A stretch of DNA of 64,000 bases from Dysidea avara (Eukaryota > Porifera > Demospongiae > Dictyoceratida > Dysideidae). Positions 40,241-52,446 of this stretch are shown here, piece by piece; positions within the stretch are counted from its first letter, which is position 1, and each line of letters starts with the position of its first letter. Below the pieces are notes generated by a model that saw only the letters and a program-made list of their open reading frames with translations, ran no database searches and was not told the DNA's origin. A program made the translations under genes and the position numbers. Location of the stretch: positions 18,121,633-18,185,632 of the forward strand of contig NC_089274.1 of NCBI RefSeq assembly GCF_963678975.1, read 5' to 3'.

Positions 40241-40509
40241 ACAGTAATCTCTGATTAATTATTTTTATAAAAGCGCTTATAGGCACTTATATGGACTCAA
40301 AATGGCTACAGCCGTAATTCGCCCACACGATCAGTAATATCTATGGTCTCATGTATAAGACGTGGGATTTTCCCCCTTTTAAAGTCATTGTCTGTACGAC
40401 CCTTGTGGCAGGGCCAGAGGACACCGGCGCACGCCCGTTAGAGGTGTGGTCAATGGGGTGTGGCGCTAGGTCAAAGAAAGCGATGATCATCAAAGGGGAA
40501 GCATAGAAA
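40241..40509 (+). promoter_or_regulatory. Upstream region of the ERICH3-like gene
   Basis: The only space between the retroelement tail and the first coding exon. It must hold the 5' UTR and promoter if exon 1 is right. No specific element is identified. Confidence 0.3.
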
Positions 40510-43500
40510 ATGCAGTTGTCTCATCATGGGTAGGTACGGTAGTGTCATAAGTTAAATATACTGAACTGGTTTCTGAAGGTTGTTGGCCAGTTACAATAGC
40601 TTGCAAGACAAACACTTGACGGAGTTCTATTCTTCTGATCACCCACAAAGGCTGAGGCACTTGATTGGGGCGGGACTGGTAAGAACATGATAGTAGCTTG
40701 TGTTATATGCTTATGTGTGGCAACAGATCACCAAGGAAGGGTACATTGTTAATGACACTACGTTACGATTGAAGAATGCCTTAAAACAGCAGAAAAGGCC
40801 TGCTCTGGCTAATGGCTCAATAGATTTACCTGGAAGCAAAGCTGTTAAAGCTAAAGTATGCATTAATTGTTGTAGTCTCAGCTAGTTTCAGAGTTACCAG
40901 ACCATTACCAATTTTCAATGAAACGAAACATGTAGCTATATAGGGCTACCTTATGAACTGGCCACCATCAGTATAGTCATTGTCAATAACCTTAGCCTAT
41001 CTGTATAATGATGTATCATTGTTAACGTTCAAAATATAAATATAAAATTAAAAGGCCATAATTTATTACAAGTTTACCAGGTTACACAATTAACCTGCAA
41101 CATTTATTGTGTCAACCAAGGGTACTGTCATACATTTTTTGCTGTTGTGAATAAGGTAGCCTATACTTTATGAAGTCTTGGTCAGTCTTCTGATTGGCCT
41201 TAATTGCTTTTTTAATTAAGGCTGTATCCTTTTTATTGTTAGACTGTTGTATATAGAATTAAGGTATTGTGTAAAGTGGCCAGTCTACATGTTGTTCGTG
41301 TCACTGAGTGTTGCATTTGGATGTTTTATCTTAGGCCACTTTATCTAAATCTTGTTTCTCAAGTCATATACAGGGTTGGTAGGTTGGTAAAATTAAAAAA
41401 AAAATTAATTTTTGCCAACCAAAGAGTGATTTTGCGAGTCAAACAGTGGCTAAGCTACATTATTATTGCTGTATCACATGTGAGTATATAGGCAGCTCTA
41501 TGATTAGATATTGAGTATTTCTGACAGCTTAAAGGTAACTTTGCAACCCCTTTGTGGTATTTTTTGCTGCTTGCAGGGTGATCATGTGATTAACATAAAT
41601 GTTGGGGTCGGTTGGGCCCGAGAAACAAGAGATTTAGTTAAAGTGGCCTTACAGTGCTTCATATGAAGAAGTTTGCTACATGGCATGGACATAATTTGGC
41701 TTAATCACGGAACACTGTTATTTTCGCAAACTAATCTGCAGAACTAATTCACAGTGCTTTTGTTTCATTGTAACACTAATGTAGTGAAGGTTAATGGCTG
41801 TCAAGACATCAAAATAGCTCAGAGCCTTCCCTTCCAAATATCCTCCATTTAATTCACCATAGAAGATGTAAGTGATTTTCTACCTTAAAATGACGTGCTT
41901 AAATTTCCTCTGATTTCCTTCTGCTATAGCTCATCTTAATTGCTATTCACTGCTCTTTCCAAATCTGGTTCGGAATCTGAGGTATCTATCACATGTCGCA
42001 GGTTATTACGCCTTTTATTGCATGCCCCCGAAACACCCAATACAAAATGTATGGGGAAATTTGCTACACCCGGTCAGTTTAGGCCATTTTGATGTGCCAA
42101 AATTTCCGTGAATTGGACTTCTTTTAGTATCATTGTACTCGCAGAGAGTTGTTCTACACGTATCATATTGGGAAAGTTACTAAACAGACTCGAGGTAAGC
42201 AGTACACAATAATTAATTTAATTTTTTATGGTTTTTCAATCGAAATGTATTGGACATGTCTGTTCCAGCTGGCATTTTTGCCATGGACAAAAGTATAGCA
42301 AATGTCTGCAAACTTCTTGATATGCATATTTTTGTGTAATCAGTGATAATTTTGTGTTGAAGTTGGCTAATTGTTATCAGGAAAATTGTTGTCAATGTTT
42401 TCTTTGTGTTTTATAATCAATAAAATTGCTAAGGTACTAAAATCGTTAAACTAAGGTGCTAAATTGCTGCTAAGGTCAAAATCTATTTCTTTGAAAAAAA
42501 ATCTTGGACTTTGGAGCTGGCGGTATTGAAAAATAGTAAACAGTATACCTCTGTAAAAGTGTCACTAAAAGCCATTAGTATTAAATTTACCTCAATAAAA
42601 GCACCAAATACCCATGGTAGCTCAGCAAGCCTCAGGTAAAAATTACCAGACAAACTTGTTTACATAGTTTGGTTATCTACATCATTTAGCACCTGCCTAT
42701 ACAAACTAGAGCTGAAACAGATAATATATATATATCATTATCTGGTATCCAGATAGTATTTCAATATCCGGTTAGTACGTAATTTGAAACGATTAGGATA
42801 ATTTTTAAAAGCAATTTCATGATAATTTTGTTTGATACAAAGCCTTTGCACTGATTATCATACCACAATCCTAATCATTGTACAAATATTATGCTTGTTT
42901 CTGATCTAAATTATCAGTATATAGCAAGTGGGTTTATGGAAAAATATGTCGCTAACAATTTGCATGAGTGATAAGCACCACTACAAACACACCAAGTTTT
43001 GTCAAAATCCGAGAGGTGACCCTAAATTCCTTGTTGATTTGACATGGAATGACCCTATAGCAAGTGGGTTTATGGAAAAATATGTCGTGTTTTTATAGTA
43101 AGTAATGATGTCACACAACATGTGACAATATTTGTAGTAGAGCTGAAATGGATAGCAATTTTACTATCCGGATATCCTGAACTAAATCTTTCTGGATATC
43201 CTACAGATAGTGTGTAAATATGAGATGAAACATGCCCACAGAAAGGCCATACTACCCAGATGGTATGGCGGTATCAAAACCGGTATGACTTAACTATCAC
43301 AGTTTACTTATAATACTGGTATATTGCCCAACTCTAATCCCAATTATTAGAATTTGTGTGTAATGGTAAATTAATTGATTCTTGATATTGCATTAATGAT
43401 TGTATTGATCATGCAAGATATTGGCCAACCAATCACACACTACTGCTCAGTTGACTCAGACGAAGACGATCATAGGAAGAATTCCGCACAGTCCTTACCT

Positions 43501-44632
43501 CTCCAGGTCATTCAGCACATGTAAACCTCTACCATTACAACCAAAATCTTCTCATAAAAGATCACAGGTAAACTTTCATCACACTTTAGATAGTGAGCCG
43601 ATTCTGAAAATATTCTTTATTATATTCAATTATGATGTGGTAACTACCATCTATCATAAGTAACAGCATGTATGTTAATTTGTAAGCTAACTTCTTTACA
43701 CAAACATCCCTACTATGTGTAATAATTATTAAGAGGTTTATCTTACAGACATTACCTAGTGTTCAGACTATGTACACTACTCATTGTTATCCGATGAGGT
43801 CCGGGGTACATGTTACTCTGCGTTATTTGGGACAGAGTGTCCACCTAGAAGGGAGTGTGAAACATGACACAGTAGATGTTGTGATAATGCAGCAACCTTG
43901 TTTTGGGGATACTGTGTGTGTGTTCGATGGTAAAGTGAAACTAAAGGGCCAGTTCACATTCACTTCACGTCGACATCTAGACTGCCCATTTGGAGTAAGT
44001 ATTTTTCTGGACCATATGTTTGACTGTCGATTGAGTACCTGCTGTGAATACAAGCACCAACCACGGAAGATCTTAGGTAGTAAGACATCACATTTTTACC
44101 TAGTGAAAGTTGAGGGAGGCAAAGCTTGTTGCAAGTCAGTGAGTTGTTTGGTGTACAGCTAGTCTAGTATGTAGTGTGATGTAGATGTCAAGGAACAGCT
44201 GATCCACCTTCAATGAACAAGAAGACTACAAATGAAGTATCACCAATACCAGTTAAAGATAGCAAGGTTAGATCATCTCAGACAATATCACTGTGTAATA
44301 GTAGCAATTGTAGGAGTCTAACATGCAGATCAATGTTGATGATAATAGGTGTAAGTCAAAGAATCAAGCCAACAGGTAGACGGTGTGTGGTCAACACCAT
44401 AATACGTCATATTTTGTTTAGTCCTGACACATTTGAATTTGGTGCTGACAAGTCTCCTCCTACAAATGACAACAATGTAGTGTCACCCAGTCATAGCAGA
44501 GATGTTCCTTCCAGTCAAGAGAACAGTGTGGAGCAGCCACCAATTGTAAAACGTTCTGTTGTGTTTAGTCCGGACACTAAGGATGATCAAGAAACTATAA
44601 CATTGAATAATGCCAAAGAATGTTCAAGATAA
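40510..44632 (+). CDS. ERICH3-like protein with DUF4590 domain, 6 exons
   Basis: ERICH3 is a cilium-associated, glutamate-rich vertebrate protein of unclear biochemical role. Exons: 40510-40529, 40579-40678, 40727-40855, 43418-43567, 43749-44134, 44185-44632; phases join to 1233 nt, 411 codons with stop. The N-terminus (MQLSHHGLLASYNSLQDKHL, then RLRHLIGAGLITKEG) follows the ERICH3 N-terminus almost position by position. Exons 5-6 carry DUF4590: HVTLRYLGQSVHLEG, FTSRRHLDCPFG, RLSTCCEYKHQPRKILGSK, VEGGKACCKC. Three introns are 48-50 nt. The 2562-nt third intron holds dispersed repeats. A coiled region present in vertebrates between exons 3 and 4 is absent here or in an exon I missed. After DUF4590 the frame runs to TAA at 44632; see the acidic ORF at 44610. 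Confidence 0.8.
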
Positions 44633-44873
44633 TAAAGAGGCTGATCAAGGTTTAGATCCAAAACGTGATCAACACTTGTTTACACTATCGGGGACCAGCA
44701 GTGATGATTATGATGATAACAATGATGATGATTATGATGATAACGATGATGATGATTATGATTGTGATGATGATGATGATGATGGTGATGGTTATGATAT
44801 ATGTGATTATGATGATGATGATAAATATGATTATGATGATGACTACAGTGATAGAACTTTTCTGGAAGGGTAA
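44610..44873 (+). other. Asp/Tyr-rich ORF downstream of ERICH3-like gene (87 aa), possible missing tail
   Basis: In the +1 frame relative to the last ERICH3-like exon, GATGATTATGATGATAACG-type repeats encode a run of Asp with spaced Tyr from about residue 32, then end at TAA. ERICH3 proteins continue into long acidic tracts after DUF4590, so this could be the true tail reached by an unseen splice or after a recent frameshift. It could equally be a GAT microsatellite in the 3' UTR. Confidence 0.35.
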
Positions 44874-44879
44874 ACATGG

Positions 44880-46080
44880 CATTTTTGTTGTGTCTGATCT
44901 ATACTTGAATGAGATGCTCTTCTCTGAAAATGTTGTATAGGTCATTGCATATTTTTGTATGCATGGGTATTGTAAGAAATTAAATGTCCACTAGTATAGC
45001 TGCATGTGTAGATGACCTCTCTTGTTTCATTTTTATGAGCCACCTTGCATTTGTTTGTTTGCTTTGAACCAGCAGCGGAGGAAGTAGTTGATATGAGGGG
45101 GGACTGGGCTGACCCAGACTTATTTCTACAGTTTGGTAAGGTGAGACCAAAAAAAAAAAAAAAAAGGTCACAACCAACTGACAAGAGCTTTCCACCTCAC
45201 CAGCTACCATTTCTAGCTGATAAACTACATAAAAATCCTTACATAGCCCGCTACACACTGACTACTTTATTAGAGTGACTGCTCTATTAGAGTATCTCGA
45301 TCTTTATCACGGTTTTCAGCCCCACTCCAAGAAAGATAATTTCGGTGTGATATCATTCTCAGGGGGGCTTCAGCCCCCTAGCCCCCCCCCCCCTTCCACC
45401 GCCTATGCTTTGAACCCACATCAAAGGAAAGAATGGTGTCAGATGTGTTTGTGATTTTGTTTGTAGCTCAACTCTCTACTGGATGACTTGTTTGTCTCAC
45501 CAGGTAATTATGTAGCTGAACTCTCTACTGGGCTCCTTATATGTAGACATATCATATTATTAATTTTACATATCATCTGATCGTGTGCCCTAACTGCATA
45601 TTGATTACTGAAAATCAAAGTTGTCATTTCTGAGTCCATTTGTTTCCAGCCATGTTCTACATATTACAACCATTACAAATGTAGTGTCTCTGAAATCAAT
45701 CCAGTCACTATATAGCAATTCACCTATCAATCTCATGCTCCATCCCCACCCCAGGTAGTATGGGGCAATACAGGAGATTTGACAAATCCTAATGTCTAAT
45801 TTCTCTGTATTGGGGGAAAAGAAGTTTATCTAATTCCCACTATGTCCCTTCTCCTAATAAGGGTTTTTAAGGGATTTGATCGACCTATAAAAATAGTTCA
45901 TGCCTGACCAAATTGTTGTTGATTAAAGCCCCAGAGGATAGACAAGATGTAGATGTCAAATCCCCAGTTAGCAGATGGGGACCCTAGGGTGGAGGTGGGG
46001 CTTGACATTGACAGGTGCATCAGTACAAGAAGCCATTGATGTGCTACATATATATATGAATGTCTATATGGTATAGTGGA
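44880..46080. other. Intergenic repeat-rich interval
   Basis: Holds A17 and C13 homopolymers, the motif GACTGCTCTATTAGAGTATC at about 45277, and the 45465 satellite fragment. A weak inverted pair (GCGGAGGAAG near 45075, CTTCCACCGC near 45395) may mark a MITE. No gene seen. Confidence 0.5.
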
Positions 46081-46084
46081 GAAA

Positions 46085-46680
46085 GAAATGGCCCCAAGCT
46101 ATATTGAATTACGCTTGTCTTGGCAACGTACAAAATAATATTTTCTACTCAACTGGCTAAGTTGCATACTGATGCCTTCAGACAGATAGCTGTATATTAA
46201 GGATCATGAAGGTTTGGGCTTTTCTTGTACCCTAAAACTAGCCTCATGGTGCCTTTGCAGCAAGCCAAAAAGTACCCTCAGTGCAAACCAAAATGCTTCT
46301 TAAAAAGTTGCTACAATTTTTTTTATATAGTGGAATTTTCTACTGACTGACTGCTTGACTGATGCCTTTAGACAAGCGTTAGTTGACAATGGCTAATGCT
46401 ATGGGCTTGATTTTTTCACAGTGCAATGTTGCTTCAGCCTAACAGGTGCCTTTTGGCATACAGCAGTATGTACAATGCATGCTTCATGGACTTACCTTGT
46501 GTCCCATTTACCTTTGCTGACAGTTTATTCATGGTAGTATGTGATGGCTTCCCTATGTTTGTGGGGAATCACCCAAGCTTTTCGTTGAGACTGGATTGAT
46601 TACAGAGGTTTATTTGGGCACGCATGTAGACAAAAACAATAAGCCTGGCACCATTCTTTCTTCTAATGTGGTATGCATGG
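46085..46680 (-). repeat. Dispersed repeat R1, inverted copy
   Basis: The inverse of the other copies: GCATCAGTCAAGCAGTC-type tract near 46350, GCCAAAAGGCACCTGTTAGG near 46450, and TGTCAGCAAAGGTAAATGG near 46515. A second partial unit lies at 46130-46300. Confidence 0.65.
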
Positions 46681-46964
46681 GTTTACCAGTCATAATAATG
46701 TTGGAAATTTAGGAATCAAAGAATAAAAAGTAGTAAAACAAGGGAGGTTGCTTATACCTAAAGATATGTATATACAGTGTACTAGTGGACATTTAATCTC
46801 TAATTCAGTCATGGATGAAAATCACATCTGGGTAAGGTTCCTGACATGCTGATTATGATAATAATAACAATTGGAGGTGAAAGGTAAAAGCACAACAGGG
46901 TGTATGGATATTAGTATATTTCATGCATGAGTTGGTTATTGTTGCATAAAACAGAGGTTGTACA

Positions 46965-48440
46965 ATGCAGCAACAGCAACAGCAGCAGCCTTCTTTTTCT
47001 GCTTTTCATCACCCTTTTATCTTCCTAACCTTTCCTTTTCCTTCTTCTTGTTTTCTCTCTCCTTTTGTCTTTGTTCTATTTCTTGAGATTTCTTCACCTT
47101 CCCTTCTTTTTCTTTTAGTAGAGTCAAGCCTCCTGCACTTGTTAGCACTCTTTTCAGGGTTTACCATCATCAGTCACAGTTACAGCAGGTGTGTCATTTT
47201 TATCTGCACTAGGAAACTTGTCTAGAACTATCTGTGGGTTAAATGGGTAAACTCCAGTGTATTTGAAGCCATTTATGAATGACAGTGGCACCAATGCTTT
47301 TCCTCATGCCTCTGAAAACAAACCACTAAAATGATATTTGATAGTGATTCTGCCAGGATACTTTTGTAGACCATCGTGGCACACATCTTGCCAGCGTGTT
47401 TTGAGTGATGAAAAGACAGCCATATCAAATGGCTGCATTTCATGAGTGGTATGGGGTTGGAGTGTGAAAGATAACATCATGATCTTTTGCATAACAGATT
47501 GTTTCTGGACTGTAGTGAGAGCTGTGTCCATCCATTAATAAAAGTAAAGGTCTGGTAGATATTGCGTGTTGAAGAAAGTGTTTGGTAACCACAAGCAAAA
47601 CAGTTCCATGTCTATCCAGCTATTACTACTCAAACCATAAGTAGTTCCTGGTAGTTCTTCTTCTGTCCAATCCATGTTCAAGTTTTTAGCATCAAATATA
47701 ACATACGGTGGCATGGCACTTCCAATAGCATTAACACATGCAACAACAGTGACTTAATTCTTGTTACCAGATGAATGGTAATGCACCTTTTTTGACAATA
47801 ACGTGCGGTGGTCTGGGGGGTGTGATCCAAAGGTACACCATCTTCATCAAAATTGTAAAGTTGGCTTGGTTTTTCCATCAAGACATGCTTCTCCAAACAT
47901 TCTTTCAAAACAGCAAAATATTGTTCAATAGCATATCTATTGTCTATGGCATTCATACGTGTCTGAGAACATGTTTCTGACTCCCTGTAGTCTTCTCACA
48001 GGTCCCTAGCATTTAATAATAATAAAGTACAATCCCCTTTCCGCAATGACAATTCTGGATGTCTCTTCATGAAGCTGGCAACCCAGCCATTGGTTATCTT
48101 GTCTTTTCTTAGCACTTCTTTCTCTACTACAACTTTTTCTGCAATATTTTTGATTTGTTTGCATGTTTTGCCAAAGCCTATCTTTCCTACAGTAACTATA
48201 TACTCACTAAGTTCCTTGATTTAAGTACTGTTTAGCACCAGGCTTAGTTCCATGGACTGCATTTCCTAGTATTCTGTCTTGTAGTGTGGACCTGGGTACT
48301 GCGTGCTTTTCTGCAGCTCTTTTCACACTCATTCTTTCTTAACAGCATCTATGGCTGCCCTCATTTGGCTATCAATCCACTTCTTTCTTCTTGCTTTATA
48401 TGAAGTGAGTGTAATAAAGCAGGTGCCGACTGTGAATGGC
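46965..48440 (-). pseudogene. Decayed pogo/Tigger-type (CENP-B/jerky-like) DDE transposase
   Basis: The reading frame is broken several times, but the domain order is intact on the minus strand. Near 48420-48230 there is a psq-type HTH (KKWIDSQMRAAIDAV, then shifted frame RAAEKHAVPRSTLQDRILG and KPGAKQYL). At 47956-47678 is QLYNFDEDGVPLDH, the first catalytic Asp block. At about 47560 is LLLLMDGHSSHYSPETI, the second. After a one-base shift comes PHTTHEMQPFDMAVFSSLK, the third. A Lys/Glu-rich tail lies at 47130-46970. These are marks of the pogo branch of Tc1/mariner. I did not find its terminal repeats. Confidence 0.75.
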
Positions 48441-48499
48441 GCAAGCGACGTTTCCTTCTGCAATCAGTTTTATGCATTGTCTATATAGTAAAAATACAC

Positions 48500-49300
48500 G
48501 TAAACATAAATAGAAAAAGTTTAACATACACTGTGAAGGTTAATTCCGATGGATTCAGCATACACGAGGTGGCGCGGGTGATACCTAACTCAGTGAACTG
48601 CTGTAAAATCACGAATATTACTGTGACGATAATTCATGCACTTTTTGCTGATAATGGATGAAGCTGATAATTCATAACTTACGCTACTCGGAAAAGGGGT
48701 TTAGTTTATTAGAATCCTTAATAAAATGTGAGTCACATGATATGCATAGTGACTAAGGAAAAGGAGAGGAAAGACCCTTATATGGCAAATTTACACATCC
48801 AGGTACGATTAACCTTGCTTTTCATATGTTTTGTGATATATCTTTGTAAAATAGCCAAAATTCAAATGGTTTTTTTATCAGTACACTTCAACAAATAGAA
48901 TAAGACCAAGTTTAGTGAATTTGGCTGAGGGAAACATGGTGCACTTTTGAGGTTTGCGTACTGATTATCCCAATAGAAAATTGTATGAAACACACATTAT
49001 GGCAGAGTCTGCAGCGAATATCTGCCACTATAAAACATTACAGTAAAAGTTCAGATGCCATTGTATAGAGGAATTCAAGGGCTTTGTTTTTATGTACGTA
49101 TGATGTGTTGGACAAATTATGGATTCTAATGGGTGCACTTTTGAATTTTTGAATATAATGTAAATACATGAATATAATGTAAATACATGTATTTCCATAG
49201 GGAAAAGAATAATGGCTGTTGACGAGATTTTGTTTGAGTTATGAAAAGAACATAGAGTAGATTTAATGTATATAATCGACATTAAAACTCAGGGCTTTAA
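48500..49300. other. Interval without recognised features
   Basis: I see no exon, RNA gene or clear terminal repeat. A short direct repeat (GAATATAATGTAAATACATG, twice near 49150) is the only structure noted. Confidence 0.5.
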
Positions 49301-49310
49301 GTAATTTCTA

Positions 49311-49641
49311 ATCTAATCCAAAACAGCCAAGCTGTAAAAAAAAGAGTGCAGCCCTCAGAAAGGCTATGGTAAAAAAAAGATGTGAAATCAAAGGTGGCGG
49401 CCAAGAAATGGCTGTGATGGTAGGTTAATGGTAAAAATTTTAATAACAACAATTCAGGTGAATTTTGTGCCAAGATCAAGCGGCACCAAATTCACCTGAA
49501 TTGTTGTTATTAAAATTTTTACCGTTAACCTACCATCACAGCCATTTCTTGGCCGCCACCTTGGATTTCACATCTGTTTTCACCGTAGCCTTTCTGAAGG
49601 CCGCACTCTTTTTTTTACAGCTCGGCTGTTTTGGATTAGAT
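49311..49641. mobile_element. Foldback element, 331 bp, arms about 160 bp
   Basis: ATCTAATCCAAAACAGCC at the left is mirrored by GGCTGTTTTGGATTAGAT at the right. Inner pairs include GGTGGCGGCCAAGAAATGGC and AACAACAATTCAGGTGAATT. The sequence past the right end looks repeat-derived too. Confidence 0.75.
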
Positions 49642-49848
49642 TTCACTTCTTTTTGTATTTGTATACCCCAAAGCCGGCCTATGGCCAGCTTTAGGGCTTT
49701 TAACCTATCATTTTTTCTTTACCACAGGAAAAAGAACAAGATGAAGCAGATTTTAAATACTTTAACTATTTCAGATTTTATCAGTAAATGTACAAATTAC
49801 TATAATACAAATACACACATTTTATTAAATGTCAATTATTTTCTATAG

Positions 49849-50730
49849 ATAACTTGTTTGCAGCTGATCTCTCTACTGGTGACTTGAAATGTAGCTGAAC
49901 TCTCTACAGGGTGATTTTGTTTGTAGCTGAACTCTCTACAAGGTGATTTGTTTCTTACTGATACACTATCTCTGCAGGGTTACTTTGTCTGGCTTATCTC
50001 TCTAAAGGGTGATTTGTTTTTGTAGCTGAACTCTCTACAGGATGATCCTTCTAGCTGATCTCTCTACAGGATGACTTGTTTGTAGCTGAACTATCATGCA
50101 GGGTGATTTCTTTGTAGCTGAACTCTCTACAAGGTGATCCTTCTAGCTGATCTCTCTACAGGATGACTTGTTTCTAGCTGAACTCTCTACAGGGTGACTT
50201 GTTTCTAGCTGAGCTCTCTACAGGTGATTTGTTTGCAGCTGAACTCTCTTACATGGTGGTTTCTTTGTAGCTGAACTCTCTACAAGGTGACTTCTTCTAT
50301 AACTGATCTCTCTACAGGATGACTTGTTTCTAACTGAACTCTCTACAGGGTGATCTGTTTATAGCTGAACTTTCTACTGGGTGATTTGTTTGTAGCTGAA
50401 CTCTCTACATGATGGTTTCTTTGTACCTGAACTCTCTACAAGGTAACTTCTTCTAGCTGATCTCTCTACAGGGCAATTTGTTTGTAGCTGAACTCTCTAC
50501 AGGATGATTTGTTTGCAGCTGAACTCTCTACATGGTAGTTTCTTTGTAGCTGAACTCTCTACAATGTAACTTCTTCTAGTTGAACTCTCTACAGGGTGAC
50601 TTGTTTCTAGCTACATGATGGTTTCTTTGTAGCTGAACTCTCTATTAGGTACCTTCTTCTAGCTGATCTGACTACAGGGTGACTTGTTTGTAGCTGAATT
50701 CCCTACCGAATAACTTGCAATGTAATATAA
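49849..50730. repeat. Tandem satellite, about 33-bp unit GTAGCTGAACTCTCTACAGG
   Basis: Roughly 25 diverged units of the form GTAGCTGAACTCTCTACAGG + GTGAYTTGTTT, with a variant CTAGCTGATCTCTCTACAGG every few units, suggesting a higher-order repeat. A stray piece lies at 45465-45540. Confidence 0.85.
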
Positions 50731-51374
50731 TTGAGTAAATTATAAACGCAGCTGAATGCTCTATTAGGGTGACTGTTCTATTAGAGTATTTCAATCTCGC
50801 ATTTGCTACACGTAGTTGGCTTTCGAATCATAACTCAGTGGTCTGTAATCCGATTCTTCTGTACTACTGCAAGGACTTTCTATGATGATTATTCCAGATA
50901 CATACATTTGTATTAAAAGTATAACTAAGCCTTCAGCAAAGTTTAAATAATCACCAATCGAAAGTGTGCTTGACGTTTAGTATATTTAGCTGGTCTGCCT
51001 CACTCTTCCCCGCTATTCCGGGCATGTAAATCGCTCTTGAATATATATAGAGGATCACGTGTGCAGTAAGTTTGTCGGTGGAATCAATGTGTTGCACTCT
51101 ACAAACACCTTATAAGCTTGTATTCGAGCCCAAAAATCGTCTAAGAAGGTATTATGATACACAATAAGCCTCCTATGCTTGCTCTCATCATACTATCCAT
51201 ACTCCCATGGAATTAAAGAAAGGAAAGAGGATGCCACTAGCGTGTCCTCATGGAGAATCAAGCAGGAAATAAGACACCTTTGTACTCATTTCTTTCGTTT
51301 GTCACAAGAAGCACAAGATAAATTAGTCTGGCTGTTGCTAAACAGTTTTAATCACTTCATTTTAGTCTTGGTAT

Positions 51375-51710
51375 AGACCTTATTCATTTAGAACAGTAAG
51401 CGCCCCCTGATGTCATGCGAAGCCACACAAGGATCCATATTTACCATGGTGATAGCTTTTCGGACGCCATTTTGAGTTCTAAAACTGGGCAAGCACAACG
51501 GTTGCTATCATGTTACCAAGAGTTAATAATAGTAGGTCCCTACTATTATTAACTCTTGATGTTACCATAGTTATGGTACTGCAAATGGCAAATTTGGTGG
51601 AGAATTGTGATGTTACTATGGTTTTGGTACTGCAAATGGCAAATATTGGCGGACAACTCCTTCGCAACGAGTTATAAGCGCTATGAAATTAATTCAGTGA
51701 ATAAGGTCTA
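51375..51710. mobile_element. MITE with TAGACCTTATTCA ends, 336 bp
   Basis: TAGACCTTATTCA at the left mirrors TGAATAAGGTCTA at the right. A TA-type target is likely. It hosts the 51517 micro-palindrome. Confidence 0.65.
51517..51559. mobile_element. 43-bp palindromic micro-element with 7-bp duplication
   Basis: CAAGAGTTAATAATAGTAGG, a 3-bp turn, and the exact inverse. ATGTTAC flanks both sides (51510-51516, 51560-51566). It shares the CAAGAGTT start with the 16972 element and sits inside the 51375-51710 MITE. Confidence 0.75.
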
Positions 51711-52035
51711 TTAGAAAATGGTTACGGTATAGTCACGGGCAATCATTCAAAATTTTGAATGCCTATCGATACTTTTTGAGAAGCCCATAAAACCAGTCTA
51801 GCAGTGTGAAAAGTTTTAAATGAAGGTGAAGCCCTTCATATTTAATGTTTTTATGTAGCTACAGTGTAGTTTGAGGCAGGTGGAACACTACAATTTGTTG
51901 TAACACAAGTAAGCCAGCCCGTACATCGCTCAGCTCCAGCTGTCACTACCATGTTTTTCCGCCGCCAAATACAGCAAAAGCTGTAGGCTCTATTGGCTTT
52001 TCTGGGGCATAGTGATACTGTATATTAAATTTGTT

Positions 52036-52183
52036 AGGTCCTGTGGAAGCGTTTTTGGCATGTTTCTCCCCAGTGACTCGGATACAAGCCTTCAAAGAGC
52101 TTGTTTCACCCGAAAAACTACTAAAAGTTCGATAAAACGTCTATACTACCAGTAACTTAAAAATCGCTTCCACAGGACCTAGA
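52036..52183. mobile_element. MITE with TAGGTCCTGTGGAAGCG ends, about 148 bp
   Basis: TAGGTCCTGTGGAAGCGTTT at the left mirrors AATCGCTTCCACAGGACCTA at the right. No duplication of the flanks is evident. Confidence 0.65.
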
Positions 52184-52446
52184 TATTTTAGTTGTTTAGC
52201 CACTTGTGTTGAAATTATAAGGATTCAGTAATCTGTTAGTCTGGTTTTTGGCGGCGCGTTTTTATAAAACATCGCTCTATTGTAGACCACACACCCAAGA
52301 ACAGTCGTTGTTCTGTAGTAAAAACAAACAAGCACAAATAGTTGTATCGTTAACACAACACAGTTGTTGAAATTATTTATCCCTGCTTGGTTTAAAGCAG
52401 GTTTTGTAATTTGTTCCGCCCACGCATTTAAAACTATTCCGTAACC

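Noticed and set aside
46965..47225. ORF starting with Gln repeats
   Set aside because: It is the antisense of the Lys/Glu-rich tail of the decayed pogo transposase.
49465..49848. 127-codon plus-strand ORF
   Set aside because: It is the right arm of the 49311-49641 foldback; the mirrored ORF on the other arm shows it is a palindrome artefact.
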